A stretch of 64,000 bases of DNA, from assembly GCA_023053685.1 (NCBI GenBank), contig JALIGW010000061.1, positions 2,870,001-2,934,000 on the forward strand. The letters run 5' to 3'. Of this stretch, positions 1-10,600 are shown in pieces (the first letter of the stretch is position 1; each line of letters opens with the position of its first letter). The DNA is from Diadophis punctatus similis (Eukaryota > Chordata > Lepidosauria > Squamata > Dipsadidae). Under the pieces are notes generated by a model, which was not told the origin of the DNA, did not search any database, and worked only from the letters and a program-made list of their open reading frames with translations. The position numbers and the translations under genes are program-made.

Positions 1-213
1 TTCCCCCAGATACTCACAGGTCTCAGCCAGGAACTCCACCCCCAGCTTCTGTGAATTCAAACTACAATGGAGTGAGGTTTGTTCCCCCAGATACTCACAG
101 GTCTCAGCCAGGAACTCCACCCCCAGTTTCTGTGAATTCAAACTACAATGGAGTGAAATTTTTCCCCCCAGATACTCACAGGTATCAGCCAGGAACTCCA
201 CCCCAGCTTCTGT
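1..213 (+). repeat. Left edge, related to superblock right ends
   Basis: Three monomers including one with GAGTGAAATTTTTCCCC followed by CAGGTATCAGCC and the shortened CCACCCCAGC. The same ordered variants appear near 22960-23155 and 41930-42128, the right ends of the two large superblock copies. The simplest reading is that the window opens inside the right end of another, earlier copy of that superblock. Confidence 0.7.
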
Positions 214-776
214 GAATTGAAATTACAATGCAGTGAGGTTTTTCTCCCAGATACTCACAGGTCTCAGCCAAGAACTCCACCCCCAGCTTCTGTGAATTCA
301 AACTACAATGGAGTGAGGTTTTGTTCCCCCAGATACTCACAGGTCTCAGCCAAGAACTCCACCCCCAGCTTCTGTGAATTCAAACTACAATGGAGTGAGG
401 TTTCCCCCCCCCAGATAATCACAGGTCTCAGCAAGGATCTCCACCCCCAGCTTTTGTGAATTCAAACTACAATGGAGTGAGGTTTTCCCGCCGATACTCA
501 CAGGTCTCAGCCAGGAACTCCACCCCCAGCTTCTGTGAATTCAAACTACAATGGAGTGAGGTTCCCCCCCCCCGATACTCACAGGTCTCAGCCAGGAACT
601 CCACCCCCAGCTTCTGTGAAATCAAACTACAATGGAGTGAGGTTTTTTCCCAGATACTCACAGGTCTTAGCCAGGAACTCCACCCCCAGCTTCTGTGAAT
701 TGAAACTACAATGGAGTGAAGTGTTTCCCCCGAGATACTCACAGGTATCAGCCAGGAACTCCACCCCAGCTTCTGT
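214..776 (+). repeat. 7-monomer HOR unit, copy 1 (563 bp)
   Basis: Seven ordered monomer variants: TTTTTCTCCCAG with GCCAAGAACTCC; GTTTTGTTCCCCC; a C9 monomer with CAGATAATCAC and AGCAAGGATC; TTTTCCCGCCGATAC; a C10 monomer; a GAAATC monomer with GGTCTTAGCC; and GAAGTGTTTCCCCCGAG with GGTATCAGCC. The next unit repeats this order 563 bp downstream. Parts also recur near 23156 and 23882. Confidence 0.88.
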
Positions 777-1506
777 GAATTGAAACTACAATGCAGTGAG
801 GTTTTTCTCCCAGATACTCACAGGTCTCAGCCAAGAACTCCACCCCCAGCTTCTGTGAATTCAAACTACAATGGAGTGAGGTTTTGTTCCCCCAGATACT
901 CACAGGTCTCAGCCAAGAACTCCACCCCCAGCTTCTGTGAATTCAAACTACAATGGAGTGAGGTTTCCCCCCCCCCAGATAATCACAGGTCTCAGCAAGG
1001 ATCTCCACCCCCAGCTTTTGTGAATTCAAACTACAATGGAGTGAGGTTTTCCCGCCGATACTCACAGGTCTCAGCCAGGAACTCCACCCCCAGCTTCTGT
1101 GAATTCAAACTACAATGGAGTGAGGTTCCCCCCCCCCCCCGATACTCACAGGTCTCAGCCAGGAACTCCACCCCCAGCTTTTGTGAAATCAAACTACAAT
1201 GGAGTGAGGTTTTTTCCCAGATACTCACAGGTCTTAGCCAGGAACTCCACCCCCAGCTTCTGTGAATTGAAACTACAATGCAGTGAGGTTTTGTTCCCCC
1301 AGATACTCACGGGTCTCAGTCAGGAACTCCACGCCCAGCTTCTGTGAATGCAAATTACAATGGAGTGAGGTTTGTTCCCCCAGATACTCACAGGTCTCAG
1401 CCAGGAACTCCACCCCCAGCATCTGTGAATTCAAACTACAATGGAGTGAAGTGTTTCCCCCGAGATACTCACAGGTATCAGCCAGGAACTCCACCCCAGC
1501 TTCTGT
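777..1506 (+). repeat. 7-monomer HOR, copy 2, expanded to 9 monomers
   Basis: The unit repeats 214-776 in the same variant order but carries two extra monomers before the final GAAGTG monomer. These two have CACGGGTCTCAGTCAGG with GAATGCAAATTAC, and CAGCATCTG. The block from the CGGGTCTCAGTC monomer to the end recurs at about 23645-23885. The C tract at 1128-1140 is 13 long here against 10 at the matching site of copy 1, which shows slippage after duplication. Confidence 0.85.
1128..1140 (+). repeat. C13 homopolymer
   Basis: Thirteen C in the second 7-monomer HOR copy; the equivalent tract in copy 1 (564-573) has ten. Confidence 0.9.
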
Positions 1507-2964
1507 GAATTGAAACTATAATGCAGTGAGGTTTTTCCCCCCAGATACTCACAAGCCTCAGCCAGGAATTCCACCCCCAGCTTCTGTGAATTCAAACTAA
1601 AATGGATTGAGGTTTTTCTCCCAGATACTCACAGGTCTCAGCCAGGAACTCCACCCCCACCTTCTGTGAATTCAAACTGCAATGGAGTGAGGTTTTTTCC
1701 CCCAGATACTAACAGGTCTCACCCAAGAACTCCACCCCCAGCTTCTGTGAATTCAAACAACAATGGATTGATGTTTTTTTCCGAGATACTCACAGGTCTC
1801 AGCCAGGAACTCCAACCCCAGCTTCTGTGAATTGAAAATACAATGCAGTGAGGTTTTTCCCCCCAGATACTCACAGGTCTCAGCCAGGAACTCCACCCCC
1901 AGCTTCTGTGAATTCAAACTACAATGCAGCGAGGTTTTTCCCCCCAGATACTCACAAGTCTCATCCAGGAACTCCACCCCCAGCTTCTGTGAATTCAAAC
2001 TACAATAGATTGAGGTTTTGTCCCCCAGATACTCACACGTCTCAGCCAGGAACTCCACCTCCAGCTTCTGTGAATTCAAACTACAATGGAGTGAGGTTTT
2101 TCCCCCCATATACTAACAAGTCTCACAAAGGAACTCCACCCCCAGCGTCTGTGAATTCAAACTACAATGGAGTGAGGTTTCTTCCCCAAGATACTCACAG
2201 GTCTCAGCCAGGAACTCCACCCCCATTTTCTGTGAATTCAAACTGCAATGGAGTGAGGTTTCTTCCCCAAGATACTCACAGGTCTCAGCCAGGAACTCCA
2301 CCCCCATCTTCTGTGAATTCAAACTGCAATGGAGTGAGGTTTTTTCCCCAGGATACTCACAGGTCTCAGCCAGGAAGTCCACCCCCAGCTTCTGTGAATT
2401 CAAACTACAATGGAGTAAGGTTTCTTCCCTCAGATACTCACAGGTCTCAGCCAGGATGTAAACCCCCAGCTTCTGTGAATTCAAACTACAATGGAGTGAG
2501 ATTTCTTCCCCCAGATACTCAAAGGTCTCAGCCAGGAACTCCACCCCCAGCTTCTGTGAATTCAAACTACAATGAAGTGAGGTTTTTTCCCCAGATACTC
2601 ACAGGTCTCAGCCAGGAACTCCACGCCAAGCTTCTGTGAATTCATACTGCAATGGAGTGAGGTTTTTTAACCCAGAAACTCACAGGTCTCAGCCAGGAAC
2701 TCCACCCCAAGCTTCTGTGAATTCAAACTACAATGGAGTGAGGTTTTGTTCCCCCAGATACTCACAAGTCTCAGCCAGGAACTCCACCCCCAGCTTCTGT
2801 GAATTCAAACTACAATGGAGTGAGGTTTCTTCCCCCAGATACTCACAGGTCTCAGCCAGGAACTCCACTCCAGCTTCTGTGAATTCAAACTACAATGGAG
2901 TGAGGTTTTTTCCCCCAGATACTAACAGGTCTCCGCCAGGAACTCCACGCCCAGCTTCTGTGAA
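1507..2964 (+). repeat. Mosaic block with private variants
   Basis: About 18 monomers. The first part (about 1507-1850) matches the start of the right-domain unit in order: CACAAGCCTC; AAACTAAAATGG; GCAATGGAG; CAACAATGGATTGATG. The CAACAATGGATTGATG monomer is otherwise found only beyond 42 kb. From about 2110 come forms I find nowhere else: CCCCATATACTAACAAG, CTTCCCCAAGATAC (twice), CCCCCATTTTCTG, CCCCCATCTTCTG, TTCCCCAGGATAC and GGATGTAAACCCCC. The end (2638 on) carries GAATTCATACTGC with TTTAACCCAGAAAC, the marker of the 16-monomer HOR. Confidence 0.75.
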
Positions 2965-3768
2965 TTCAAACTACAATGGAGTGAGGTTTTTTTCCCCAGA
3001 TACACACCTGTCTCAGCCAGGAACTCCACCCCCAGCTTCTGTGAATTGAAACTACAATGCAGTGAGGTTTTTTTCCCAGATACTCACAGTTCTCAGCCAG
3101 GAACTCCACCCCCAGCTTCTTTGAATTCAAACTACAATGGAGTGAGGTTTTTCCCCCCAGATACTCACAAGTCTCACCCAGGAACTCCACCAACAGCTTC
3201 TGTGAATTCAAACTACAATGGAGTGAGGTTTTGTCCCCCAGATACTCACACGTCTCAGCCAGGAACTCCACCCCCAGCTTCTGTGAATTCAAACTACAAT
3301 GGAGTGAGGTTTCTTCCCCCAGATACTCACAGGTCTCAGCCAGGAACTCCACTCCAGCTTCTGTGAATTCAAACTACAATGGAGTGAGGTTTTTTCCCCC
3401 AGATACTAACAAGTCTCACCCAGGAACTCCACCAACAGCTTCTGTGAATTCAAACTACAATGGAGTAAGGTTTCTTCCCTCAGATACTCACAGGTCTCAG
3501 CCAGGATGTCCACCCCCAGCTTCTGTGAATTCAAACTACAATGGAGTGAGATTTCTTCCCCCAGATACTCACAGGTCTCAGCCAGGAACTCCACCCCCAG
3601 CTTCTGTGAATTCAAACTACAATGGAGTGAGGTTTTTTTCCCCAGATACTCACAGGTCTCAGCCAGGAACTCCACCCCCAGCTTCTGTGAATTCAAACTA
3701 CAATGAAGTGAGGTTTTTTCCCCAGATACTCACAGGTCTCAGCCAGGAACTCCAAGCCAAGCTTCTGT
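2965..3768 (+). repeat. 10-monomer segment, copied at 6.7-7.6 kb and 25.3-26.2 kb
   Basis: The ordered variants here (CAGATACACACCTGTC; CACAGTTCTCAG; CACCAACAGC; CACACGTCTC; CCACTCCAGC; CCAGGATGTCC; TACAATGAAG; CCAAGCCAAGC) recur at 6675-7640 and 25252-26217. The offset is 3710 at the left and 3872 at the right. The change is two extra monomers in the later copies (about 6835-6995, carrying GAATTGAAAATAC and GCAGCGAGG). It sits immediately upstream of a 16-monomer HOR unit in all three places. Confidence 0.85.
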
Positions 3769-5059
3769 GAATTCATACTGCAATGGAGTGAGGTTTTTTA
3801 ACCCAGAAACTCACAGGTCTCAGCCAGGAACTCCACCCCCAGCTTCTGTGAATTCAAACTACAATGGAGTGAGGTTTTGTTCCCCCAGATACTCACAAGT
3901 CTCAGCCAGGAACTCCACCCCCAGCTTCTGTGAATTCAAACTACAATGGAGTGAGGTTTCTTCCCCCAGATACTCACAGGTCTCAGCCAGGAACTCCACT
4001 CCAGCTTCTGTGAATTCAAACTACAATGGAGTGAGGTTTTTTCCCCCAGATACTAACCAGTCTCAGCCAGGAACTCCACCCGCAGCTTCTGTGAATTCAA
4101 ACTACAATGGAGTGAGGTTTCTTCCCCCAGATCCTCACAGGTCTCAGCCAGGAATTGCACGCCCAGCTTCTGTGAATTCAAACTACAATGTAGTGAGGTT
4201 TCTTCCCCCAGATACTCACAGGTCTCAGCCAGGAACTCCACCCCCAGCTTCTGTGAATTCAAACTACAATGGAGTGAGGTTTGTTCCCCCAGATACTCAC
4301 AGGTCTCAGCCAGGAACTCCACCCCCAGTTTCTGTGAATTCAAACTACAATGGAGTGAGGTTTTTTTCCCCAGATACACACCTGTCTCAGCCAGGAACTC
4401 CACCCCCAGTTTCTGTGAATTGAAACTACAATGCAGTGAGGTTTTTTCCCCAGATACTCACAGGTCTCAGCCAGGAACTCCACCCCCAGCTTCTGTGAAT
4501 TGAAACTACAATGGAGTGAGGTTTTTTCCCCCAGATACTCACAGGTCTCAGCCAAGAACTCCACCCCCAGCTTCTGTGAATTCAAACTACAATGGAGTGA
4601 GGTTCCCCCCCCCAGATACTCACAGGTCTCAGCAAGGACCTCCACCCCCAGCTTTTGTGAATTCAAACTACAATGGAGTGAGGTTTTCCCCCGATACTCA
4701 CAGGTCTCAGCCAGGAACTCCACCCCCAGCTTTTGTGTATTCAAACTACAATGGAGTGAGGTTCCCCCCCCCGATACTCACAGGTCTCAGCCAGGAACTC
4801 CACCGCCAGCTTCTGTGAAATCAAACTACAATGGAGTGAGGTTTTTTCCCCAGATACTCACAGGTCTCAGCCAGGTACTCCACCCCCAGCTTCTGTGAAT
4901 TGAAACTACAATGCAGTGAGGTTTTGTTCCCCCAGATACTCACGGGTCTCAGCCAAGAACTCCATGCCCAGCTTCTGTGAATTCAAACTACAATGGAGTG
5001 AGGTTTGTTCCCCCAGATACTCACAGGTCTCAGCCAGGAACTCCAAGCCAAGCTTCTGT
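3769..5059 (+). repeat. 16-monomer HOR unit (1291 bp)
   Basis: The unit opens with GAATTCATACTGC and TTTAACCCAGAAAC, and closes with CCAAGCCAAGCTTCTG, which contains a HindIII site. Internal markers in order are ATACTAACCAG; CAGATCCTCAC with GGAATTGCACGCC; TACAATGTAG; CAGATACACACCTGTC; a C-rich trio with AGCAAGGACC; a GAAATC monomer; and CACGGGTC with CCATGCCC. The opening marker recurs at 2638, 5060, 7641, 8934, 11517, 26218, 27512 and 30335. Confidence 0.9.
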
Positions 5060-5790
5060 GAATTCATACTGCAATGGAGTGAGGTTTTTTAACCCAGAAA
5101 CTCACAGGTCTCAGCCAGGAACTCCACCCCCAGCTTCTGTGAATTCAAACTACAATGGAGTGAGGTTTTGTTCCCCCAGATACTCACAAGTCTCAGCCAG
5201 GAACTCCACCCCCAGCTTCTGTGAATTCAAACTACAATGGAGTGAGGTTTCTTCCCCCAGATACTCACAGGTCTCAGCCAGGAACTCCACTCCAGCTTCT
5301 GTGAATTCAAACTACAATGGAGTGAGGTTTTTTCCCCCAGATACTAACCAGTCTCAGCCAGGAACTCCACCCGCAGCTTCTGTGAATTCAAACTACAATG
5401 GAGTGAGGTTTCTTCCCCCAGATCCTCACAGGTCTCAGCCAGGAATTGCACGCCCAGCTTCTGTGAATTCAAACTACAATGTAGTGAGGTTTCTTCCCCC
5501 AGATACTCACAGGTCTCAGCCAGGAACTCCACCCCCAGCTTCTGTGAATTCAAACTACAATGGAGTGAGGTTTGTTCCCCCAGATACTCACAGGTCTCAG
5601 CCAGGAACTCCACCCCCAGTTTCTGTGAATTCAAACTACAATGGAGTGAGGTTTTTTTCCCCAGATACACACCTGTCTCAGCCAGGAACTCCACCCCCAG
5701 CTTCTGTGAATTGAAACTACAATGCAGTGAGGTTTTTTCCCCAGATACTCACAGGTCTCAGCCAGGAACTCCACCCCCAGCTTCTGTGAA
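5060..5790 (+). repeat. 16-monomer HOR unit, second copy (start)
   Basis: This repeats 3769 onward at an offset of 1291 bp with the same variant order. Its continuation past 5791 (to about 6270) also matches 4500-4980, so the 16-monomer unit straddles the left boundary of the large superblock as defined by comparison with the second copy. Confidence 0.85.
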
Positions 5791-6270
5791 TTGAAACTAC
5801 AATGGAGTGAGGTTTTTTCCCCCAGATACTCACAGGTCTCAGCCAAGAACTCCACCCCCAGCTTCTGTGAATTCAAACTACAATGGAGTGAGGTTCCCCC
5901 CCCCAGATACTCACAGGTCTCAGCAAGGACCTCCACCCCCAGCTTTTGTGAATTCAAACTACAATGGAGTGAGGTTTTCCCCCGATACTCACAGGTCTCA
6001 GCCAGGAACTCCACCCCCAGCTTTTGTGAATTCAAACTACAATGGAGTGAGGTCCCCCCCCCGATACTCACAGGTCTCAGCCAGGAACTCCACCCCCAGC
6101 TTCTGTGAAATCAAACTACAATGGAGTGAGGTTTTTTCCCCAGATACTCACAGGTCTCAGCCAGGAACTCCACCCCCAGCTTCTGTGAATTGAAACTACA
6201 ATGCAGTGAGGTTTTGTTCCCCCAGATACTCACGGGTCTCAGCCAAGAACTCCATGCCCAGCTTCTGTGA

Positions 6271-7640
6271 ATTCAAACTACAATGGAGTGAGGTTTTTTC
6301 CCCCAGATACTCACAGGTCTCAGCCAGGAACTCCACCCCAGCTTCTGTGAATTGAAACTACAATGCAGTGAGGTTTTTCCCCCCAGATACTCACAAGCCT
6401 CAGCCAGGAATTCCACCCCCAGCTTCTGTGAATTCAAACTAAAATGGATTGAGGTTTTTCTCCCAGATACTAACACGTCTCAGCCAGGAACTCCACCCGC
6501 AGCTTCTTTGAATTCAAACTACAATGGAGTGAGGTTTCTTCCCCCAGATACTCACAGGTCTCAGCCAGGAACTCCACGCCCAGCTTCTGTGAATTTAAAC
6601 TACAATGGAGTGAGGTTTGTTCCCCCAGATACTCACAGGTCTCCGCCAGGAACTCCACGCCCAGCTTCTGTGAATTCAAACTACAATGGAGTGAGGTTTT
6701 TTTCCCCAGATACACACCTGTCTCAGCCAGGAACTCCACCCCCAGCTTCTGTGAATTGAAACTACAATGCAGTGAGGTTTTTTTCCCAGATACTCACAGT
6801 TCTCAGCCAGGAACTCCACCCCCAGCTTCTGTGAATTGAAAATACAATGCAGTGAGGTTTTTTCCCCCAGATACTCACAGGTCTCAGCCAGGAACTCCAC
6901 CTCCAGCTTCTGTGAATTGAAACTACAATGCAGCGAGGTTTTTCCCCCCAGATACTCACAAGTCTCATCCAGGAACTCCACCACCAGCTTCTTTGAATTC
7001 AAACTACAATGGAGTGAGGTTTTTCCCCCCAGATACTCACAAGTCTCACCCAGGAACTCCACCAACAGCTTCTGTGAATTCAAACTACAATGGAGTGAGG
7101 TTTTGTCCCCCAGATACTCACACGTCTCAGCCAGGAACTCCACCCCCAGCTTCTGTGAATTCAAACTACAATGGAGTGAGGTTTCTTCCCCCAGATACTC
7201 ACAGGTCTCAGCCAGGAACTCCACTCCAGCTTCTGTGAATTCAAACTACAATGGAGTGAGGTTTTTTCCACCAGATACTAACAAGTCTCACCCAGGAACT
7301 CCACCAACAGCTTCTGTGAATTCAAACTACAATGGAGTAAGGTTTCTTCCCTCAGATACTCACAGGTCTCAGCCAGGATGTCCACCCCCAGCTTCTGTGA
7401 ATTCAAACTACAATGGAGTGAGATTTCTTCCCCCAGATACTCACAGGTCTCAGCCAGGAACTCCACCCCCAGCTTCTGTGAATTCAAACTACAATGGAGT
7501 GAGGTTTTTTTCCCCAGATACTCACAGGTCTCAGCCAGGAACTCCACCCCCAGCTTCTGTGAATTCAAACTACAATGAAGTGAGGTTTTTTCCCCAGATA
7601 CTCACAGGTCTCAGCCAGGAACTCCAAGCCAAGCTTCTGT
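6271..7640 (+). repeat. Linker segment of superblock A
   Basis: About 17 monomers joining the partial 16-monomer unit to the next complete one. The left part has CACAAGCCTC and AAACTAAAATGG monomers. The right part (from about 6675) repeats 2965-3768 with two extra monomers. The entire segment reappears at 24848-26217 at an offset of 18577 with few differences; one is CCACCACCAGC near 6981, which is CCACCCCCAGC in copy B. Confidence 0.82.
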
Positions 7641-10600
7641 GAATTCATACTGCAATGGAGTGAGGTTTTTTAACCCAGAAACTCACAGGTCTCAGCCAGG
7701 AACTCCACCCCCAGCTTCTGTGAATTCAAACTACAATGGAGTGAGGTTTTGTTCCCCCAGATACTCACAAGTCTCAGCCAGGAACTCCACCCCCAGCTTC
7801 TGTGAATTCAAACTACAATGGAGTGAGGTTTCTTCCCCCAGATACTCACAGGTCTCAGCCAGGAACTCCACTCCAGCTTCTGTGAATTCAAACTACAATG
7901 GAGTGAGGTTTTTTCCCCCAGATACTAACCAGTCTCAGCCAGGAACTCCACCCGCAGCTTCTGTGAATTCAAACTACAATGGAGTGAGGTTTCTTCCCCC
8001 AGATCCTCACAGGTCTCAGCCAGGAATTGCACGCCCAGCTTCTGTGAATTCAAACTACAATGTAGTGAGGTTTCTTCCCCCAGATACTCACAGGTCTCAG
8101 CCAGGAACTCCACCCCCAGCTTCTGTGAATTCAAACTACAATGGAGTGAGGTTTGTTCCCCCAGATACTCACAGGTCTCAGCCAGGAACTCCACCCCCAG
8201 TTTCTGTGAATTCAAACTACAATGGAGTGAGGTTTTTTTCCCCAGATACACACCTGTCTCAGCCAGGAACTCCACCCCCAGCTTCTGTGAATTGAAACTA
8301 CAATGCAGTGAGGTTTTTTCCCCAGATACTCACAGGTCTCAGCCAGGAACTCCACCCCCAGCTTCTGTGAATTGAAACTACAATGGAGTGAGGTTTTTTC
8401 CCCCAGAAACTCACAGGTCTCAGCCAAGAACTCCACCCCCAGCTTCTGTGAATTCAAACTACAATGGAGTGAGGTTCCCCCCCCCCAGATACTCACAGGT
8501 CTCAGCAAGGACCTCCACCCCCAGCTTTTGTGAATTCAAACTACAATGGAGTGAGGTTTTCCCCCGATACTCACAGGTCTCAGCCAGGAACTCCACCCCC
8601 AGCTTTTGTGAATTCAAACTACAATGGAGTGAGGTTCCCCCCCCCCGATACTCACAGGTCTCAGCCAGGAACTCCACCCCCAGCTTCTGTGAAATCAAAC
8701 TACAATGGAGTGAGGTTTTTTCCCCAGATACTCACAGGTCTCAGCCAGGAACTCCACCCCCAGCTTCTGTGAATTGAAACTACAATGCAGTGAGGTTTTG
8801 TTCCCCCAGATACTCACGGGTCTCAGCCAAGAACTCCATGCCCAGCTTCTGTGAATTCAAACTACAATGGAGTGAGGTTTGTTCCCCCAGATACTCACAG
8901 GTCTCAGCCAGGAACTCCAAGCCAAGCTTCTGTGAATTCATACTGCAATGGAGTGAGGTTTTTTAACCCAGAAACTCACAGGTCTCAGCCAGGAACTCCA
9001 CCCCCAGCTTCTGTGAATTCAAACTACAATGGAGTGAGGTTTTGTTCCCCCAGATACTCACAAGTCTCAGCCAGGAACTCCACCCCCAGCTTCTGTGAAT
9101 TCAAACTACAATGGAGTGAGGTTTCTTCCCCCAGATACTCACAGGTCTCAGCCAGGAACTCCACCCCCAGCTTCTGTGAATTCAAACTACAATGGAGTGA
9201 GGTTTGTTCCCCCAGATACTCACAGGTCTCAGCCAGGAACTCCACCCCCAGTTTCTGTGAATTCAAACTACAATGGAGTGAGGTTTTTTTCCCCAGATAC
9301 ACACCTGTCTCAGCCAGGAACTCCACCCCCAGCTTCTGTGAATTGAAACTACAATGCAGTGAGGTTTTTTCCCCAGATACTCACAGGTCTCAGCCAGGAA
9401 CTCCACCCCCAGCTTCTGTGAATTGAAACTACAATGGAGTGAGGTTTTTTCCCCCAGATACTCACAGGTCTCAGCCAAGAACTCCACCCCCAGCTTCTGT
9501 GAATTCAAACTACAATGGAGTGAGGTTCCCCCCCCCAGATACTGACAGGTCTCAGCAAGGACCTCCACCCCCAGCTTTTGTGAATTCAAACTACAATGGA
9601 GTGAGGTTTTCCCCCGATACTCACAGGTCTCAGCCAGGAACTCCACCCCCAGCTTTTGTGAATTCAAACTACAATGGAGTGAGGTTCCCCCCCCCCGATA
9701 CTCACAGGTCTCAGCCAGGAACTCCACCCCCAGCTTCTGTGAAATCAAACTATAATGGAGTGAGGTTTTTTCCCCAGATACTCACAGGTCTCAGCCAGGA
9801 ACTCCACCCCCAGCTTCTGTGAATTGAAACTACAATGCAGTGAGGTTTTGTTCCCCCAGATACTCACGGGTCTCAGCCAAGAACTCCATGCCCAGCTTCT
9901 GTGAATTCAAACTACAATGGAGTGAGGTTTGTTCCCCCAGATACTCACAGGTCTCAGCCAGGAACTCCACCCCAGCTTCTGTGAATTGAAACTACAATGC
10001 AGTGAGGTTTTTCCCCCCAGATACTCACAAGCCTCAGCCAGGAATTCCACCCCCAGCTTCTGTGAATTCAAACTAAAATGGATTGAGGTTTTTCTCCCAG
10101 ATACTAACACGTCTCAGCCAGGAACTCCACCAACAGCTTCTGTGAATTCAAACTACAATGGAGTGAGGTTATTTCTCCCAGATACTAACAAGTCTCAGCC
10201 AGGAACTCCACGGCCAGCTTCTGTGAATTCAAACTACAATGTAGTGAGGTTTCTTCCCCCAGATACTCACAGGTCTCAGCCAGGAACTCCACCCCCAGCT
10301 TCTGTGAATTCAAACTACAATGGAGTGAGGTTTGTTCCCCCAGATACTCACAGGTCTCAGCCAGGAACTCCACCCCCAGCTTCTGTGAATTCAAACTACA
10401 ATGGAGTGAGGTTTCTTCCCCCAGATACTCACAGGTCTCAGCCAGGAACTCCACTCCAGCTTCTGTGAATTCAAACTACAATGGAGTGAGGTTTTTTCCC
10501 CCAGATACTAACCAGTCTCAGCCAGGAACTCCACCCGCAGCTTCTGTGAATTCAAACTACAATGGAGTGAGGTTTCTTCCCCCAGATCCTCACAGGTCTC

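Noticed and set aside
9097..9177. The monomer as two or more shorter ancestral repeats (ACTCACAGG versus CTCAGCCAGG)
   Set aside because: The likeness spans only about ten bases with a gap, and the rest of the monomer shows no internal period. It is too weak to claim.
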